Source of the DNA: UBA10438 sp964432155
Lineage (GTDB): Bacteria; Bacteroidota; Ignavibacteria; Kapaibacteriales; Kapaibacteriaceae
Reading direction: 5' to 3'
Assembly (NCBI GenBank): GCA_964432155.1
Contig: CAYSMF010000001.1
Coordinates: 186,001-250,000, forward strand
DNA: 64,000 nucleotides
Shown here one piece after another: positions 45,921 through 54,830 of the stretch. How positions within the stretch are numbered: position 1 is the first letter of the stretch; each line of letters starts with the position of its first letter. Both the position numbers and the translations under genes were made by a program. The notes under the pieces were generated by a model. That model worked only from the letters and a program-made list of their open reading frames with translations. It searched no databases and was not told the DNA's origin.

Positions 45921-47158
45921 TACTTCCGTCCGATGAGAGCTTCCGCGTCTTGCTGAGCACGAGCGAGTGACTGCGTCGGATCTGCTTCGCCAAGGAGCAC
46001 GCGCTCGACGGCGTCTTCCAGAATCTCTTCAAGATCGAGCCAACGTGGATGAACAGGTGTCATGCGCGCCGACGTCAATTGGCGGGCAAACACAGCCTTC
46101 ATCGGATGAGAGATCAACGAAGGATCGCGAGCGAATGCCGAGTCAGCTGGGAATCCTGCTTCAGGAACTGCACGACAAAATCGGACAGCATTAGCACCGT
46201 TGACGAGGAACTGCACAAGTTCGCGCGCCATCTGCGTGTTTCCTGTGGCAGCGCTTACAGCCAGATACTCACCACCGGCAAACGAGATCCCAGGCTGCAG
46301 ACCGAATCCAGGCTGAGGCACTGGTCGTACGCGAAGGCCCGGAGTAGCATCGATCTTCTTGAGCAGCCACGAACCAGAGTTCCACATACCAATCTTACCC
46401 TGCAGGAATGCAGCGTCGAGCTGCCGTTGGGTTTCGATCATTCCAGCGCGAGCTAGGCGTGCATACATCTCGAGCGCAGCAACGTTTGGCGGTGTATACA
46501 GCGTTGGCCGTCCCTGCTCGTCGAGCACATCCCCACCGTAGGTCCACATCAGAGGCAGAATCTTCTTGTAGAGACGGTGCGCATCGGCACCATTCGCGCC
46601 CCATCCCATGCGTCCAGCGTCTTGCAAGCGCTCAGCAATGGCTGCGACATCCTCGAGCGTTGCAGGGGGCTCAGTAACACCGATGGACGCAAGCGCATCC
46701 ATGTTCACGTAGAGCACGCGCGTGTCGATGGTCCACGGGTACGCGAACATGCGGTTGTTCCATGTTCCTGGGGCCAGTGAATACGGAACGAAACGCCCGA
46801 CTGCCGAGGCATCGCCGGGCAGTTGCATCAGAACACCTGAACTTGAGAATTGCGCAACCCAGTCTGATCCGAGTTCGATAACGTCCGGTGGTGCACCCGA
46901 GTTAAAGGCCGCCTGGAGCTTCATCTTCCCATCATTCCAGGAGAGTTCGGTGAGCTCGACCTTCACGTTATGGGTCTGCTCGAATTCGCGCACCAGCTCC
47001 TCGAGGGCCTTTTTCTGTCCAGGCTCACTCCAAAAGTGCCAGAAGCGTAGAACATGAGGGTCACGCTCAGCAGCGCCATCTCCACCGCATCCAAGTGGCA
47101 GAAGAACGAGGCTACAACCAACAATCAGGCGCGCTACCAGGGAAATGATACGTTTCAT
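45920..47158 (-). CDS. Sugar-type ABC transporter substrate-binding lipoprotein (CUT1 family)
   Basis: 412 residues from ATG 47158, giving a lipoprotein signal ending VLLPLGC-GG. The mature protein begins LRFWHFWSEPGQKKALEELV, then FEQTHNVKVELTELSW, APPDVIELGSDWV and YPWTIDTRVLYVN, all typical of MalE/UgpB-type binding proteins. It captures a sugar or related solute for an inner-membrane importer. No permease or ATPase is adjacent; the only MalG-type permease here is at 17298-18128, 28 kb away. The downstream DUF5686 gene overlaps its stop. Confidence 0.92.
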   Translation of the reverse strand: MKRIISLVARLIVGCSLVLLPLGCGGDGAAERDPHVLRFWHFWSEPGQKKALEELVREFEQTHNVKVELTELSWNDGKMKLQAAFNSGAPPDVIELGSDWVAQFSSSGVLMQLPGDASAVGRFVPYSLAPGTWNNRMFAYPWTIDTRVLYVNMDALASIGVTEPPATLEDVAAIAERLQDAGRMGWGANGADAHRLYKKILPLMWTYGGDVLDEQGRPTLYTPPNVAALEMYARLARAGMIETQRQLDAAFLQGKIGMWNSGSWLLKKIDATPGLRVRPVPQPGFGLQPGISFAGGEYLAVSAATGNTQMARELVQFLVNGANAVRFCRAVPEAGFPADSAFARDPSLISHPMKAVFARQLTSARMTPVHPRWLDLEEILEDAVERVLLGEADPTQSLARAQQDAEALIGRK

Positions 47159-47180
47159 AGGCACGAAGCTACGCATGACG

Positions 47181-47211
47181 TTGTCGATTCGGAACAACAT
47201 CCGTACTTTTG
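47181..47211 (+). promoter_or_regulatory. Candidate promoter for pyrG
   Basis: TTGT at 47181-47184 and TACTTTTG at 47204-47211 (TAnnTTTG) are spaced by 19 bases. The element lies 72 bases before the GTG start of pyrG, in the spacer with the divergent binding-protein gene. The -33 box is imperfect. Confidence 0.45.
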
Positions 47212-47283
47212 AGCCCGTCCAGGCTGTTGCGCAAGCGCAGAACTACGACACCTTCACTCTTCCGATCATTTCTCAGGTGTCCT

Positions 47284-48897
47284 GTGCCGAAGACGTCAAA
47301 GTACATCTTCATTACGGGCGGAGTGCTTTCTTCTCTTGGGAAGGGCATCGCTTCTTCTTCCATCGGTCTCTTGCTCCGTCAGCGTGGCTTCTCCGTCACG
47401 ATTCAGAAGCTGGACCCCTACATCAACGTAGACCCTGGTACGATGAATCCGTACCAGCACGGCGAAGTCTTCGTCACCGACGACGGTGCGGAAACCGACC
47501 TCGACCTTGGGCACTACGAGCGCTTTCTTGATGTCAGCATGTCACGTGCAAACACTGCCACGGCAGGACAGGTGTACTACGACGTGATCATGCGTGAACG
47601 ACAAGGCGAATACCTCGGTAAGACTGTTCAGGTCGTGCCGCATATCACCGATGAGATCAAGCGTCGCATGCGTGCGCTTGACGGCAAGTACGACATCATC
47701 ATCAGCGAAATCGGCGGTACGGTCGGTGATATCGAGTCACTCCCGTTTCTTGAAGCGTGCCGTCAACTTCGACATGAACTCGGACGTGGGAATGCGCTGG
47801 ATGTGCACCTGACGTATGTCCCGTACATCAAGTCCGCTGGCGAACTCAAGACGAAGCCAACACAGCACTCGGTGAAGACGTTGATGGAGTTCGGTATCAC
47901 GCCGGACATCCTTCTGTGTCGCTCTGAGATGAAACTCGACAAGGACATCCGTTCAAAGATTGCGTTGTTCTGCAACGTAGAACAGCGGAGTGTTATCGAA
48001 GCACTCGATGCTGAGACGATCTACGAAGTCCCGATGATGTTCGCCAAGCACGATCTCGATCAGATCGTGTGCGAGAAGCTTAATCTCAAGCGCTCGAAGC
48101 TTTCAATGGACACCTGGACGCGCTTCGTCCATCGTATCAAGTCTCCCAAGCACGCTGTCACGATTGGCTTTGTTGGCAAGTACAACAAGTATCCAGACTC
48201 ATACAAGAGCATCATTGAAGCGTTGATTCATGCTGGTGCGATCAACAACGCGCGCGTCAACATTCGCTGGGTAGATTCCGAAGATGTTACGAGCGAAAAT
48301 GTTGCGGAACAGCTTCATGGTGTTGACGGCATTCTCGTGGCGCCTGGCTTCGGTCATCGCGGCATCGAAGGCAAGATTGCAGCGATTCAATACGTTCGTA
48401 CACACGACATTCCATTCTTCGGCATCTGCCTCGGCATGCAGTGTGCCGTGATCGAGTATGCTCGAAACGTTGCTGGTCTTCCTCTTGCAAACTCATCGGA
48501 GTTCAAGAAGAACAAGTTCAATGTTATCGATCTCTTGCCGGAACAACGAACAATTACGTCTAAGGGTGGTACGATGCGCCTTGGCGCATATCCATGCTCA
48601 CTCGAGAAGAAGTCCAAGGCGTATGCGGCGTACAAGAGCGAGCATATCAGCGAGCGTCATCGTCACCGCTACGAATTCAACAACGAGTTTCGCGAGCTTC
48701 TCACGTCAACAGGGCTGCGGATCAGTGGCACATCGCCAGATGGCGAGCTCGTTGAAGTTGTTGAAGTGCCAACTCACCCATGGTTTGTTGGTGTACAGTT
48801 TCACCCTGAATTGAAGTCGCGCGCAGTCACGGGGCATCCCCTGTTTGTCGCCTTCATCAAGGCAGCTGTTCGTCACGCTGGAGAGGCATTGGCATGA
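47284..48897 (+). CDS. pyrG: CTP synthase
   Basis: 537 residues from GTG 47284 (VPKTSKYIFITGGVLSSLGKG), the point where family similarity begins; the open frame upstream to 47209 is the leader. The synthetase half has ITGGVLSSLGKGI and DPYINVDPGTMNPYQHGEV; the glutaminase half has the nucleophile Cys in FFGICLGMQCAV and the His/Glu pair in VGVQFHPEL. It aminates UTP to CTP with glutamine and ATP. Its stop overlaps the ATG of the GlmU-like gene. Confidence 0.97.
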   Translation: MPKTSKYIFITGGVLSSLGKGIASSSIGLLLRQRGFSVTIQKLDPYINVDPGTMNPYQHGEVFVTDDGAETDLDLGHYERFLDVSMSRANTATAGQVYYDVIMRERQGEYLGKTVQVVPHITDEIKRRMRALDGKYDIIISEIGGTVGDIESLPFLEACRQLRHELGRGNALDVHLTYVPYIKSAGELKTKPTQHSVKTLMEFGITPDILLCRSEMKLDKDIRSKIALFCNVEQRSVIEALDAETIYEVPMMFAKHDLDQIVCEKLNLKRSKLSMDTWTRFVHRIKSPKHAVTIGFVGKYNKYPDSYKSIIEALIHAGAINNARVNIRWVDSEDVTSENVAEQLHGVDGILVAPGFGHRGIEGKIAAIQYVRTHDIPFFGICLGMQCAVIEYARNVAGLPLANSSEFKKNKFNVIDLLPEQRTITSKGGTMRLGAYPCSLEKKSKAYAAYKSEHISERHRHRYEFNNEFRELLTSTGLRISGTSPDGELVEVVEVPTHPWFVGVQFHPELKSRAVTGHPLFVAFIKAAVRHAGEALA

Positions 48898-50054
48898 GTC
48901 ATCGTGTCCAGATCTTGTTGATCGAACACGATGAGGTAGATCGTCTCTACCCGTTTAGCGAGCTCCATTGCTCGTGGGAACTACGCGTAGGACGGTATAC
49001 GATTCTCGAACGTTGGCAGACCGTCGCTTCTGATTGCATTGTTACCGTTACGTCGGATCGAGCCAATCACATGCGCTCGTTCGTCGAACGGCATCCAACG
49101 ACGCAGACGTTTCATTCCTTGCCAACACTGGCAATTGCAGGGCACGTCGCGTTAGCACCGCAGGTGATGCGGCAGCTAATCGACATGTGCGCCAGCAGTA
49201 GCGTTCCGATCGCCGTGTTTTGCGACGGCGCAATCATTGGTAGTTACATCCCAAAACCCGTGTCGACGCCGAATGAGCTGGTGACAGTACTTGACAATCT
49301 CGATAGTGCATATCCTGAGAATGTGACTGTCAAGGGGCATCGCATTGATCGTCTATGGAAGACATTGGATCTGATCACTGATGGCATTGCATGGGACGCC
49401 GAGCTCGCAGGAACGTCGATCGATCCCACTGCAAGGGTCCATCCGAGTGCGGTTATCGACGAATCTCACGGTCCGGTGATGATCTGTGAGGGTGCTGTCG
49501 TTGAGCCACTGGCCGTTCTCATCGGACCAGTAGTGATCGGACCCAACGCAAAGGTGCGTCCGCACGCACACATCGAACATGCAATCATCGGTCCTGGCTC
49601 GAAGGTTGGCGGTGAGGTTGAAGCCAGCATTTTCCATGGCTGGAGCAACAAGCAGCACCTTGGCTTCGTTGGCCATTCATACATCTGCGAATGGGTCAAT
49701 CTCGGGGCTGGCTGCACGACATCCGACCTCAAGAACACCTACGGCCATGTGCACGTTACGATGCCATGGGGCCGGGAAGACACCCAGCGGATGTTTGTGG
49801 GATTGATGATTGGTGACCACTCAAAAGTTGCCATCGGAACCCAGTTCCTCACCGGCACAGTGTGCGGCGTAAGCTCGAACGTTGTCGCCAGTGAATTTCC
49901 GCCGCAGGCTATTCCCTCGTTCCGCTGGCTCGACACTCAGTATGATGTCGACAAGGCCATTGCAGTTGCACAAACCGTCATGCAACGTCGGTCGCAGATG
50001 CTTGGAGAAGCAACGGAACTACTACTTCGTGCATGTGGAGAGCATACGTCATGA
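48894..50054 (+). CDS. GlmU-like bifunctional sugar nucleotidyl/acetyltransferase (Bacteroidetes type)
   Basis: 386 residues. Residues 1-170 form a divergent nucleotidyltransferase-like domain opening LLIEHDEVDRLYPFSELHC, without the canonical GGxGTRL loop; residues 175-350 are a left-handed beta helix with hexapeptide repeats (AVVEPLAVLIGPVVIGPNAK, AIIGPGSKVGGEVEASIF) and GHSYICEWVNLGAGCTTSDLKN. This matches the alternative GlmU family of Bacteroidetes, thought to make UDP-GlcNAc from glucosamine-1-phosphate for peptidoglycan and LPS. It is coupled at both ends: ATGA with pyrG and ATGA with the next SDR. Confidence 0.88.
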   Translation: MSHRVQILLIEHDEVDRLYPFSELHCSWELRVGRYTILERWQTVASDCIVTVTSDRANHMRSFVERHPTTQTFHSLPTLAIAGHVALAPQVMRQLIDMCASSSVPIAVFCDGAIIGSYIPKPVSTPNELVTVLDNLDSAYPENVTVKGHRIDRLWKTLDLITDGIAWDAELAGTSIDPTARVHPSAVIDESHGPVMICEGAVVEPLAVLIGPVVIGPNAKVRPHAHIEHAIIGPGSKVGGEVEASIFHGWSNKQHLGFVGHSYICEWVNLGAGCTTSDLKNTYGHVHVTMPWGREDTQRMFVGLMIGDHSKVAIGTQFLTGTVCGVSSNVVASEFPPQAIPSFRWLDTQYDVDKAIAVAQTVMQRRSQMLGEATELLLRACGEHTS

Positions 50055-50761
50055 CATCTCCGCTTCACATTTGGATAACCGGCGCAAGTCGCGGTATTGG
50101 CGCAGCCATTGCTCGCGCTGTCCATGCAGGGAATCACTGCACGATCTCGGGTCGTGATGCCGCAACTCTCGAGGAACTCGCAGCCACATTCCCTACCGGC
50201 ACTGTGTGTGTTGCTCCGTGCGACGTTGCAAACCACCAGAGCGTGCGCAGCGCGCATGATGCAGCAGTTGCAGCGTTTGGCAAGGTGGACGTGCTCGTGA
50301 ACAACGCTGGCGTAGCGTCGTTCCGTCCATTCGTTGAAACATCCCTCGAAGACTTCGACAATCAAATCGCGGTCAACCTACGTGGCGTGTATTCGTGCTG
50401 CAGCGTCGTTGTTCCTGCGATGATCGCGCAACGAGCTGGCATGATTGTAACGATCAATTCTATCGCTGCTACGACCACGTTTTCGGGCTGTTCTGCCTAT
50501 AGCGCATCGAAGGCTGGCGCTCGTGCGCTCACGCAGGTGCTTCGAAGCGAACTGCGAGAGCACGGAATTAAGGTGAGTGATATTCTCGTTGGTGCAACCG
50601 ACACGTCGATTTGGGATCAGTCGATGCGTGACGATCATGGTCATCGCATGCTACTCGATAGCGACGTCGCGCAAGCTGTGGCAATGCTCATTGAGTCGTA
50701 CCACAACCCACGCGTCTTGTTTGAAGAACTTACTCTACGACCTCAACTTGGAGATTTGTAA
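50051..50761 (+). CDS. Short-chain dehydrogenase/reductase
   Basis: 236 residues from ATG 50051, overlapping the GlmU-like stop by four bases. The motifs are complete: WITGASRGIGAAIARAV, VNNAGVASF, the catalytic Ser in INSIAATTTF and YSASKAG. It is a standard NAD(P)H-dependent reductase of the classical SDR class with unknown substrate. Unlike the SDR at 7723, its active-site Ser is present. The following secreted protein starts at the base after its stop. Confidence 0.93.
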   Translation: MTSPLHIWITGASRGIGAAIARAVHAGNHCTISGRDAATLEELAATFPTGTVCVAPCDVANHQSVRSAHDAAVAAFGKVDVLVNNAGVASFRPFVETSLEDFDNQIAVNLRGVYSCCSVVVPAMIAQRAGMIVTINSIAATTTFSGCSAYSASKAGARALTQVLRSELREHGIKVSDILVGATDTSIWDQSMRDDHGHRMLLDSDVAQAVAMLIESYHNPRVLFEELTLRPQLGDL

Positions 50762-52543
50762 ATGAAGAAGTACCTCCTCCTTCTTGCTGCATGTACGCTC
50801 GGAATCATTGATGCGTCATCGCAGGCCAATCAGTTGTATAGCCACGGCGATCCAACGCCAGAAGAGCAGTTGATGCTCGAAATGGTCAATCGCGCGCGTG
50901 CCAATCCGACGGAAGAAGGCATCCGTTTGATGGACACGGATGATGCGCGTGTTCAGTCAGCATACAGCTACTTCAACATCAATAAAACAGCTACGAAAGC
51001 AGCGTTCACTGCATACCCACAGCGTCCGCCGTTGGTGTTTCATCCTGACTTGATTACAGCTGCTCGCAATCACTCAAAGGACATGGACGCCAATAATTTC
51101 CAGGGTCATACCAGCTCTAACGGAGATGATCTTAGTCGTCGCTACGCTAAGGTTGGTTACGCCTCACAGGGAATGTATGGTGAAAACGTCGCCGCGTACA
51201 GTGAGAGCGTGTGGCACGGTCACTGCGGACTCAACGTCGACTGGGGCGAGCAGAATCAGATCGAACTCGGCCACCGCGAGAACATCATGAATTTCAAGAG
51301 CGCTGTCTATACCGAGATCGGTGTTGGCATCCTGTTTAACGGCAAAGGTCTCATGCAGGGCTATGTCGGTCCGTATGTCATCACGCAGACGTTTGGCACC
51401 CGTTCTGTACGATACATTACCGGTGTTGTCTACGCCGATAAGAACAACAACGGATTCTACGACATCGGTGAAGGCCTTGAAGGCGTCACAATCAAGCCAA
51501 ACCGCGGCTCGTACTATGCTGTATCGAGCACATCTGGTGGATATGCGATCCCTTTCACTGGATCGGGCTCGGTGACCATTACTGCGTCTGGTGGTAATCT
51601 CACTGCACCGGTTACGAAGACCATTGACTTCTCTGGCGACAACACAAAGGTTGACTTTGTACCGGCATCTGCTGGTCCGGGCGCGGTAACGTTGCAGGCT
51701 CCAGCGAATAATGCAACTGGCCGTACGCTCGAACTCGCTCTCTCGTGGGGCAAGGCCTCTATGGCGGATGCGTATCAGTGGCAGGTAGCCACGATGCAGT
51801 CATTTGCTGCTACCTCAATCGTCGACTCCGGAACCGTGAGTGGAACTACAGCAACCGTTGCACTTCGCTCATGCAACCAGAAGTACTTCTGGCGCGTGCG
51901 TGGCATGAATAGCGTCGGCCCGGGTGCATGGTCGAATGTGTTTGCGTTCACAACAGGCGGAAAGAACCCAGCGTCGTGCGCTGGCATTGCACCAAAGGGT
52001 CAGGTCACAGCAGACAACATGGCAACTGTACCATTTTCGTGGTCGGCTTCAGCAGATGCAACCACGTATCACCTTCGCATCAAGTCTGCCGTGAGTCCTT
52101 ACAACGTGGTCTTTGAAGATTCCACAGTCACGAGCACATCGGCAAGTGTCCAGACTAGTAAGATTGGCTCAGCCGGTGGGTATACATGGGAAGTTCGTGG
52201 TATGAATACATGCGGCAAGGGCGGCTGGTCGACTCCGCAATCGTTCCAGCTCACAGTAACGAGTGTTGATGAAGAGTTTGCTGCTGGTTGGTCCTTGCAG
52301 GTTGCACCGAATCCGATCGACGCATCGTCAGCATGCACGATCACGTCCCCAACTGCTGGTCGCGTTCGACTTTCGCTTGTAGACATGCTCGGCCGTCAGA
52401 CATCTCTTGGATCGTACGACATTGCAGCTGGTATTGCTCGCCTTCCATTCGAACTCAATCAAGCATGTTCAGCCGGCTCGTATGTACTCATCGTAGAGCT
52501 TGATGCTCGTGTTGTGTGTCGTAGCACGGTGGTCGTGCAATAA
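50762..52543 (+). CDS. Secreted CAP/SCP-domain protein with Fn3-like repeats and T9SS sorting domain
   Basis: 593 residues, signal peptide MKKYLLLLAACTLGIIDASS. Residues 35-215 form a CAP (SCP/PR-1) domain: LMLEMVNRARANP, HSKDMDANNFQGHTSSNG, GENVA and GHRENIMN supply the two His and the Glu cluster. Next is an SdrD/B-like calcium-type strand (GVVYADKNNNGFYDIGEG), two Fn3-like modules with WRVRGMNSVGPGAWS and WEVRGMNTCGKGGWS, and a T9SS type A domain (APNPIDASSACTI to GSYVLIVEL...STVVV-Gln). Surface or secreted; CAP function in bacteria is poorly defined. A stem-loop follows the gene. Confidence 0.92.
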   Translation: MKKYLLLLAACTLGIIDASSQANQLYSHGDPTPEEQLMLEMVNRARANPTEEGIRLMDTDDARVQSAYSYFNINKTATKAAFTAYPQRPPLVFHPDLITAARNHSKDMDANNFQGHTSSNGDDLSRRYAKVGYASQGMYGENVAAYSESVWHGHCGLNVDWGEQNQIELGHRENIMNFKSAVYTEIGVGILFNGKGLMQGYVGPYVITQTFGTRSVRYITGVVYADKNNNGFYDIGEGLEGVTIKPNRGSYYAVSSTSGGYAIPFTGSGSVTITASGGNLTAPVTKTIDFSGDNTKVDFVPASAGPGAVTLQAPANNATGRTLELALSWGKASMADAYQWQVATMQSFAATSIVDSGTVSGTTATVALRSCNQKYFWRVRGMNSVGPGAWSNVFAFTTGGKNPASCAGIAPKGQVTADNMATVPFSWSASADATTYHLRIKSAVSPYNVVFEDSTVTSTSASVQTSKIGSAGGYTWEVRGMNTCGKGGWSTPQSFQLTVTSVDEEFAAGWSLQVAPNPIDASSACTITSPTAGRVRLSLVDMLGRQTSLGSYDIAAGIARLPFELNQACSAGSYVLIVELDARVVCRSTVVVQ

Positions 52544-52575
52544 GTCGATACACACCGTTCAATAGAACACTATGC

Positions 52576-52616
52576 AAACAGCCGCTGTATCCCTTTGGAT
52601 GCAGCGGCTGTTTACT
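52576..52616 (+). terminator. Stem-loop terminator after the CAP-domain gene
   Basis: AAACAGCCGCTG and CAGCGGCTGTTT form a perfect 12-bp stem with a 14-base loop (52588-52601). The T run is short, so it may be weak in one direction; it lies between convergent genes and could serve both. Confidence 0.75.
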
Positions 52617-52688
52617 ATCTCGGCAATACGATTACTGGTATGAATCACGAACACCCACGTTCAATGTTCAACGTTGTAGTTACCTGTC

Positions 52689-53051
52689 TTATGCTGCCTT
52701 TCTGAAGTTTGCTTCCATGCTATAGGTTGCCACACCACAGCTTCGCTGTATCAATGCAACAACCTCCTGACGACGAGACGGACTTGCAAGTGGCATCGGA
52801 TACATGTCGAAGCGGAGCATATGCTTGCCCCCTGCCATTGCCTCCCAAATCATGAAGCGTTCATGTGCGACGAGCTGATCGTAGCTTGGGATTGCGTCCG
52901 ATTCAAACACATCAAGAACCGTGTACTGTCCGTTGACGTCTTCAACAAAGACTCCAACGACGCCGCCTGTGTCGATAGACCTCCACGATGCTGCGTCGGA
53001 AGGACTGAGAAACAACGTGCAATTCTTGATTGGTAGTTGGTCCATGATCAT
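52689..53051 (-). CDS. Unknown 120-residue cytoplasmic protein
   Basis: 120 residues from ATG 53051, preferred because AGGGG lies seven bases upstream; ATG 53045 is an alternative. No signal peptide or membrane helix. The sequence has alternating beta strands (NCTLFLSPSD, GVVGVFVEDVNGQYTVLDVF) and a helix ending SYDQLVAHERFMIWEAMA, compatible with a small alpha/beta fold. It is convergent with the CAP gene and divergent from the 511-residue gene, sharing a 185-base spacer. I do not recognise the family. Confidence 0.7.
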   Translation of the reverse strand: MIMDQLPIKNCTLFLSPSDAASWRSIDTGGVVGVFVEDVNGQYTVLDVFESDAIPSYDQLVAHERFMIWEAMAGGKHMLRFDMYPMPLASPSRRQEVVALIQRSCGVATYSMEANFRKAA

Positions 53052-53132
53052 ACTACTTCCCCTCTGTAATCGATGATGTGCAACTGATGTTCGATTGACA
53101 GTGGCAATATGACGTCCTCGGTGTCACGGATC

Positions 53133-53159
53133 TGTTACATAAACTGACAATTTGTTACA
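53133..53159. repeat. Direct repeat TGTTACA, 20-base period
   Basis: TGTTACA occurs at 53133-53139 and again at 53153-53159, two helical turns apart, in the divergent spacer of the unknown genes. Such an arrangement could be a regulator binding site; chance is not excluded. Confidence 0.45.
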
Positions 53160-53236
53160 CGGAACAACGGTGGCTCGCAGATAACTTTCGTCTCGGTGTT
53201 GTGCTTGTAAATCAAGGACATACGAGGATTACAACG

Positions 53237-54772
53237 ATGGACATTCTGCAAGAAATAGTCAACATTGTTACAAGCAAAAAAGACGCAAAACGGGCTCTGC
53301 ACGAGCTTGATCCGACGTCGTCCGAGTACGCCACAATCGCTGGGCAGTACCTGCGCGGGATCGTCGAAGATCAGTTCGAGGACGACGAGGATGCGGCTCG
53401 ACAACTCTACGGTACCTCGGCACGGGATGCTCGATATCGAACGATGAAGTCGCGAACGTATGACCGCCTTCTTCAGTCGGTACTGTTCCTACAGGTGCGG
53501 CAGCCAGAGCACTCAGAGTACCTCAGCTACTACTATCGTTGCATGCGGAATACGTTCGTTGCGCAGACTCTCATGCGATTTGCAGCACGTAAGGCCGGTT
53601 TTGCGGTAGCGTCGAAGACACTCACAACAGCACAACGGTACCAGTTCACGGATCTCTGTTTAACGCTTTCAGTTATGCTGCGTGAGACAGCTGCCGTATG
53701 GTTCCGTCGCGCGGCATTCATGCAGTACAACGCCCTCGTGCAGAAGTACCTGCGACAGCTCGAAGCAGAATACCAATCGGAGTATCTACTCGATCACCTT
53801 GGAATAGAAATCAACATCATGAGTCGAACGCAAGCGCACCTCGAGGCGCTGCACATATCGACACGGGATGCTGTTGGTGCGCTCTACGAGGAGTATCGTA
53901 CGCACACGCTTCGGCTGAACTACATCCGAACGTCTATGCTCTATTATGAGTTTATGGAGGATTTCTATGCGGTGATGCGCACCTGTGATGAGGCCGTGGC
54001 CTATCTTGACGACCATCCGCATTTGTCGCAGCAGGCACGATACGGGGAGTTCATCCTACAGAAAATGTCGAGTGCTCTTGTGCTCCGACATTACGAGGAA
54101 GCACATGTACTCTCGGAGCGGTGCATTGCTTCGTTCTCGGTCGGTGGAAACAACTGGTACTATGCGTGTGACCTCGCATTTGTGGCCGCTATCAACATGG
54201 CAGAGTATGCTGCAGCAGAGAACATCTACATCAAGGCCACATCACAACGAAAGCTGGCGCTGCAATCAGAACGTACCCGTGAACGATGGGTGATCTACGG
54301 GGCGTATCTCTACGTCGCAGAGCGACTCGGACTCTACGTTCCTACGGCTCGACGTACGCGAGCATTCCGGCTCTCGACCTTCATGAACTCTGTCCCGGAA
54401 CAATCCAAGTCGAAGAAAGTCTACAACGTCCTCATTCTCGTTGCGCAGTTCATCATCCTGGTTCTCAACGGTGACTACGATGCAGCCGAGAAACGCAGTG
54501 TCTACCTCCGAGTGTACGCCTCGCGCTATCTCAAGGAGTCGCACTTTGCACGAATCCGACTGTTTCTCAAGATCCTTCATACCTTCCCCCGGTTCTCATT
54601 TCTGGCGCGTGAGATTCGTGAGAACACGCAACATTTGATGCGAAAACTTGTCGCAAGTGGTGAATCAGACACGCCATCAGAGACGAATGAGCTCATCCAG
54701 TTTGAGATCCTACTTGAGGCCCTCCTGACGCACATTGAGCAGACGGAGCGCATGATGGAAGATCGAGTTTGA
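53237..54772 (+). CDS. Unknown all-helical cytoplasmic protein, TPR-like
   Basis: 511 residues from ATG 53237 (GAGG nine bases upstream); the in-frame start at 53201 is possible. No signal peptide or clear membrane helix, apart from one moderately hydrophobic segment VYNVLILVAQFIILVLNGDY near residue 400. The whole length is alpha-helical with Tyr/Arg/Leu-rich helix pairs (for example YLSYYYRCMRNTFVAQTLMR, AHVLSERCIASF) in a loose repeat pattern of about 35 residues, like TPR scaffolds. It lies just upstream of the mutasome regulator, and its stop overlaps that promoter's TTTG. Function and any link to the cassette are unknown. Confidence 0.75.
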   Translation: MDILQEIVNIVTSKKDAKRALHELDPTSSEYATIAGQYLRGIVEDQFEDDEDAARQLYGTSARDARYRTMKSRTYDRLLQSVLFLQVRQPEHSEYLSYYYRCMRNTFVAQTLMRFAARKAGFAVASKTLTTAQRYQFTDLCLTLSVMLRETAAVWFRRAAFMQYNALVQKYLRQLEAEYQSEYLLDHLGIEINIMSRTQAHLEALHISTRDAVGALYEEYRTHTLRLNYIRTSMLYYEFMEDFYAVMRTCDEAVAYLDDHPHLSQQARYGEFILQKMSSALVLRHYEEAHVLSERCIASFSVGGNNWYYACDLAFVAAINMAEYAAAENIYIKATSQRKLALQSERTRERWVIYGAYLYVAERLGLYVPTARRTRAFRLSTFMNSVPEQSKSKKVYNVLILVAQFIILVLNGDYDAAEKRSVYLRVYASRYLKESHFARIRLFLKILHTFPRFSFLAREIRENTQHLMRKLVASGESDTPSETNELIQFEILLEALLTHIEQTERMMEDRV

Positions 54773-54801
54773 CAACAGTGGACATTTTGTATATTGTCCA
54801 C
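54768..54801 (+). promoter_or_regulatory. Promoter and inverted-repeat operator of the XRE-S24 regulator gene
   Basis: TTTG (54768-54771) and TATATTG (54790-54796) are spaced 18 bases. Over the second box lies a perfect inverted repeat GTGGACA (54778-54784), ten-base spacer, TGTCCAC (54795-54801), extended by CAACA on the left and TGTTG on the right. The internal GACATTTTGTA (54781-54791) recurs in front of imuB'. A repressor bound here would block its own promoter. Identity of the binder is inference. Confidence 0.65.
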
Positions 54802-54830
54802 ATGTTGTAGATCATCCTGTGGATAGCACC

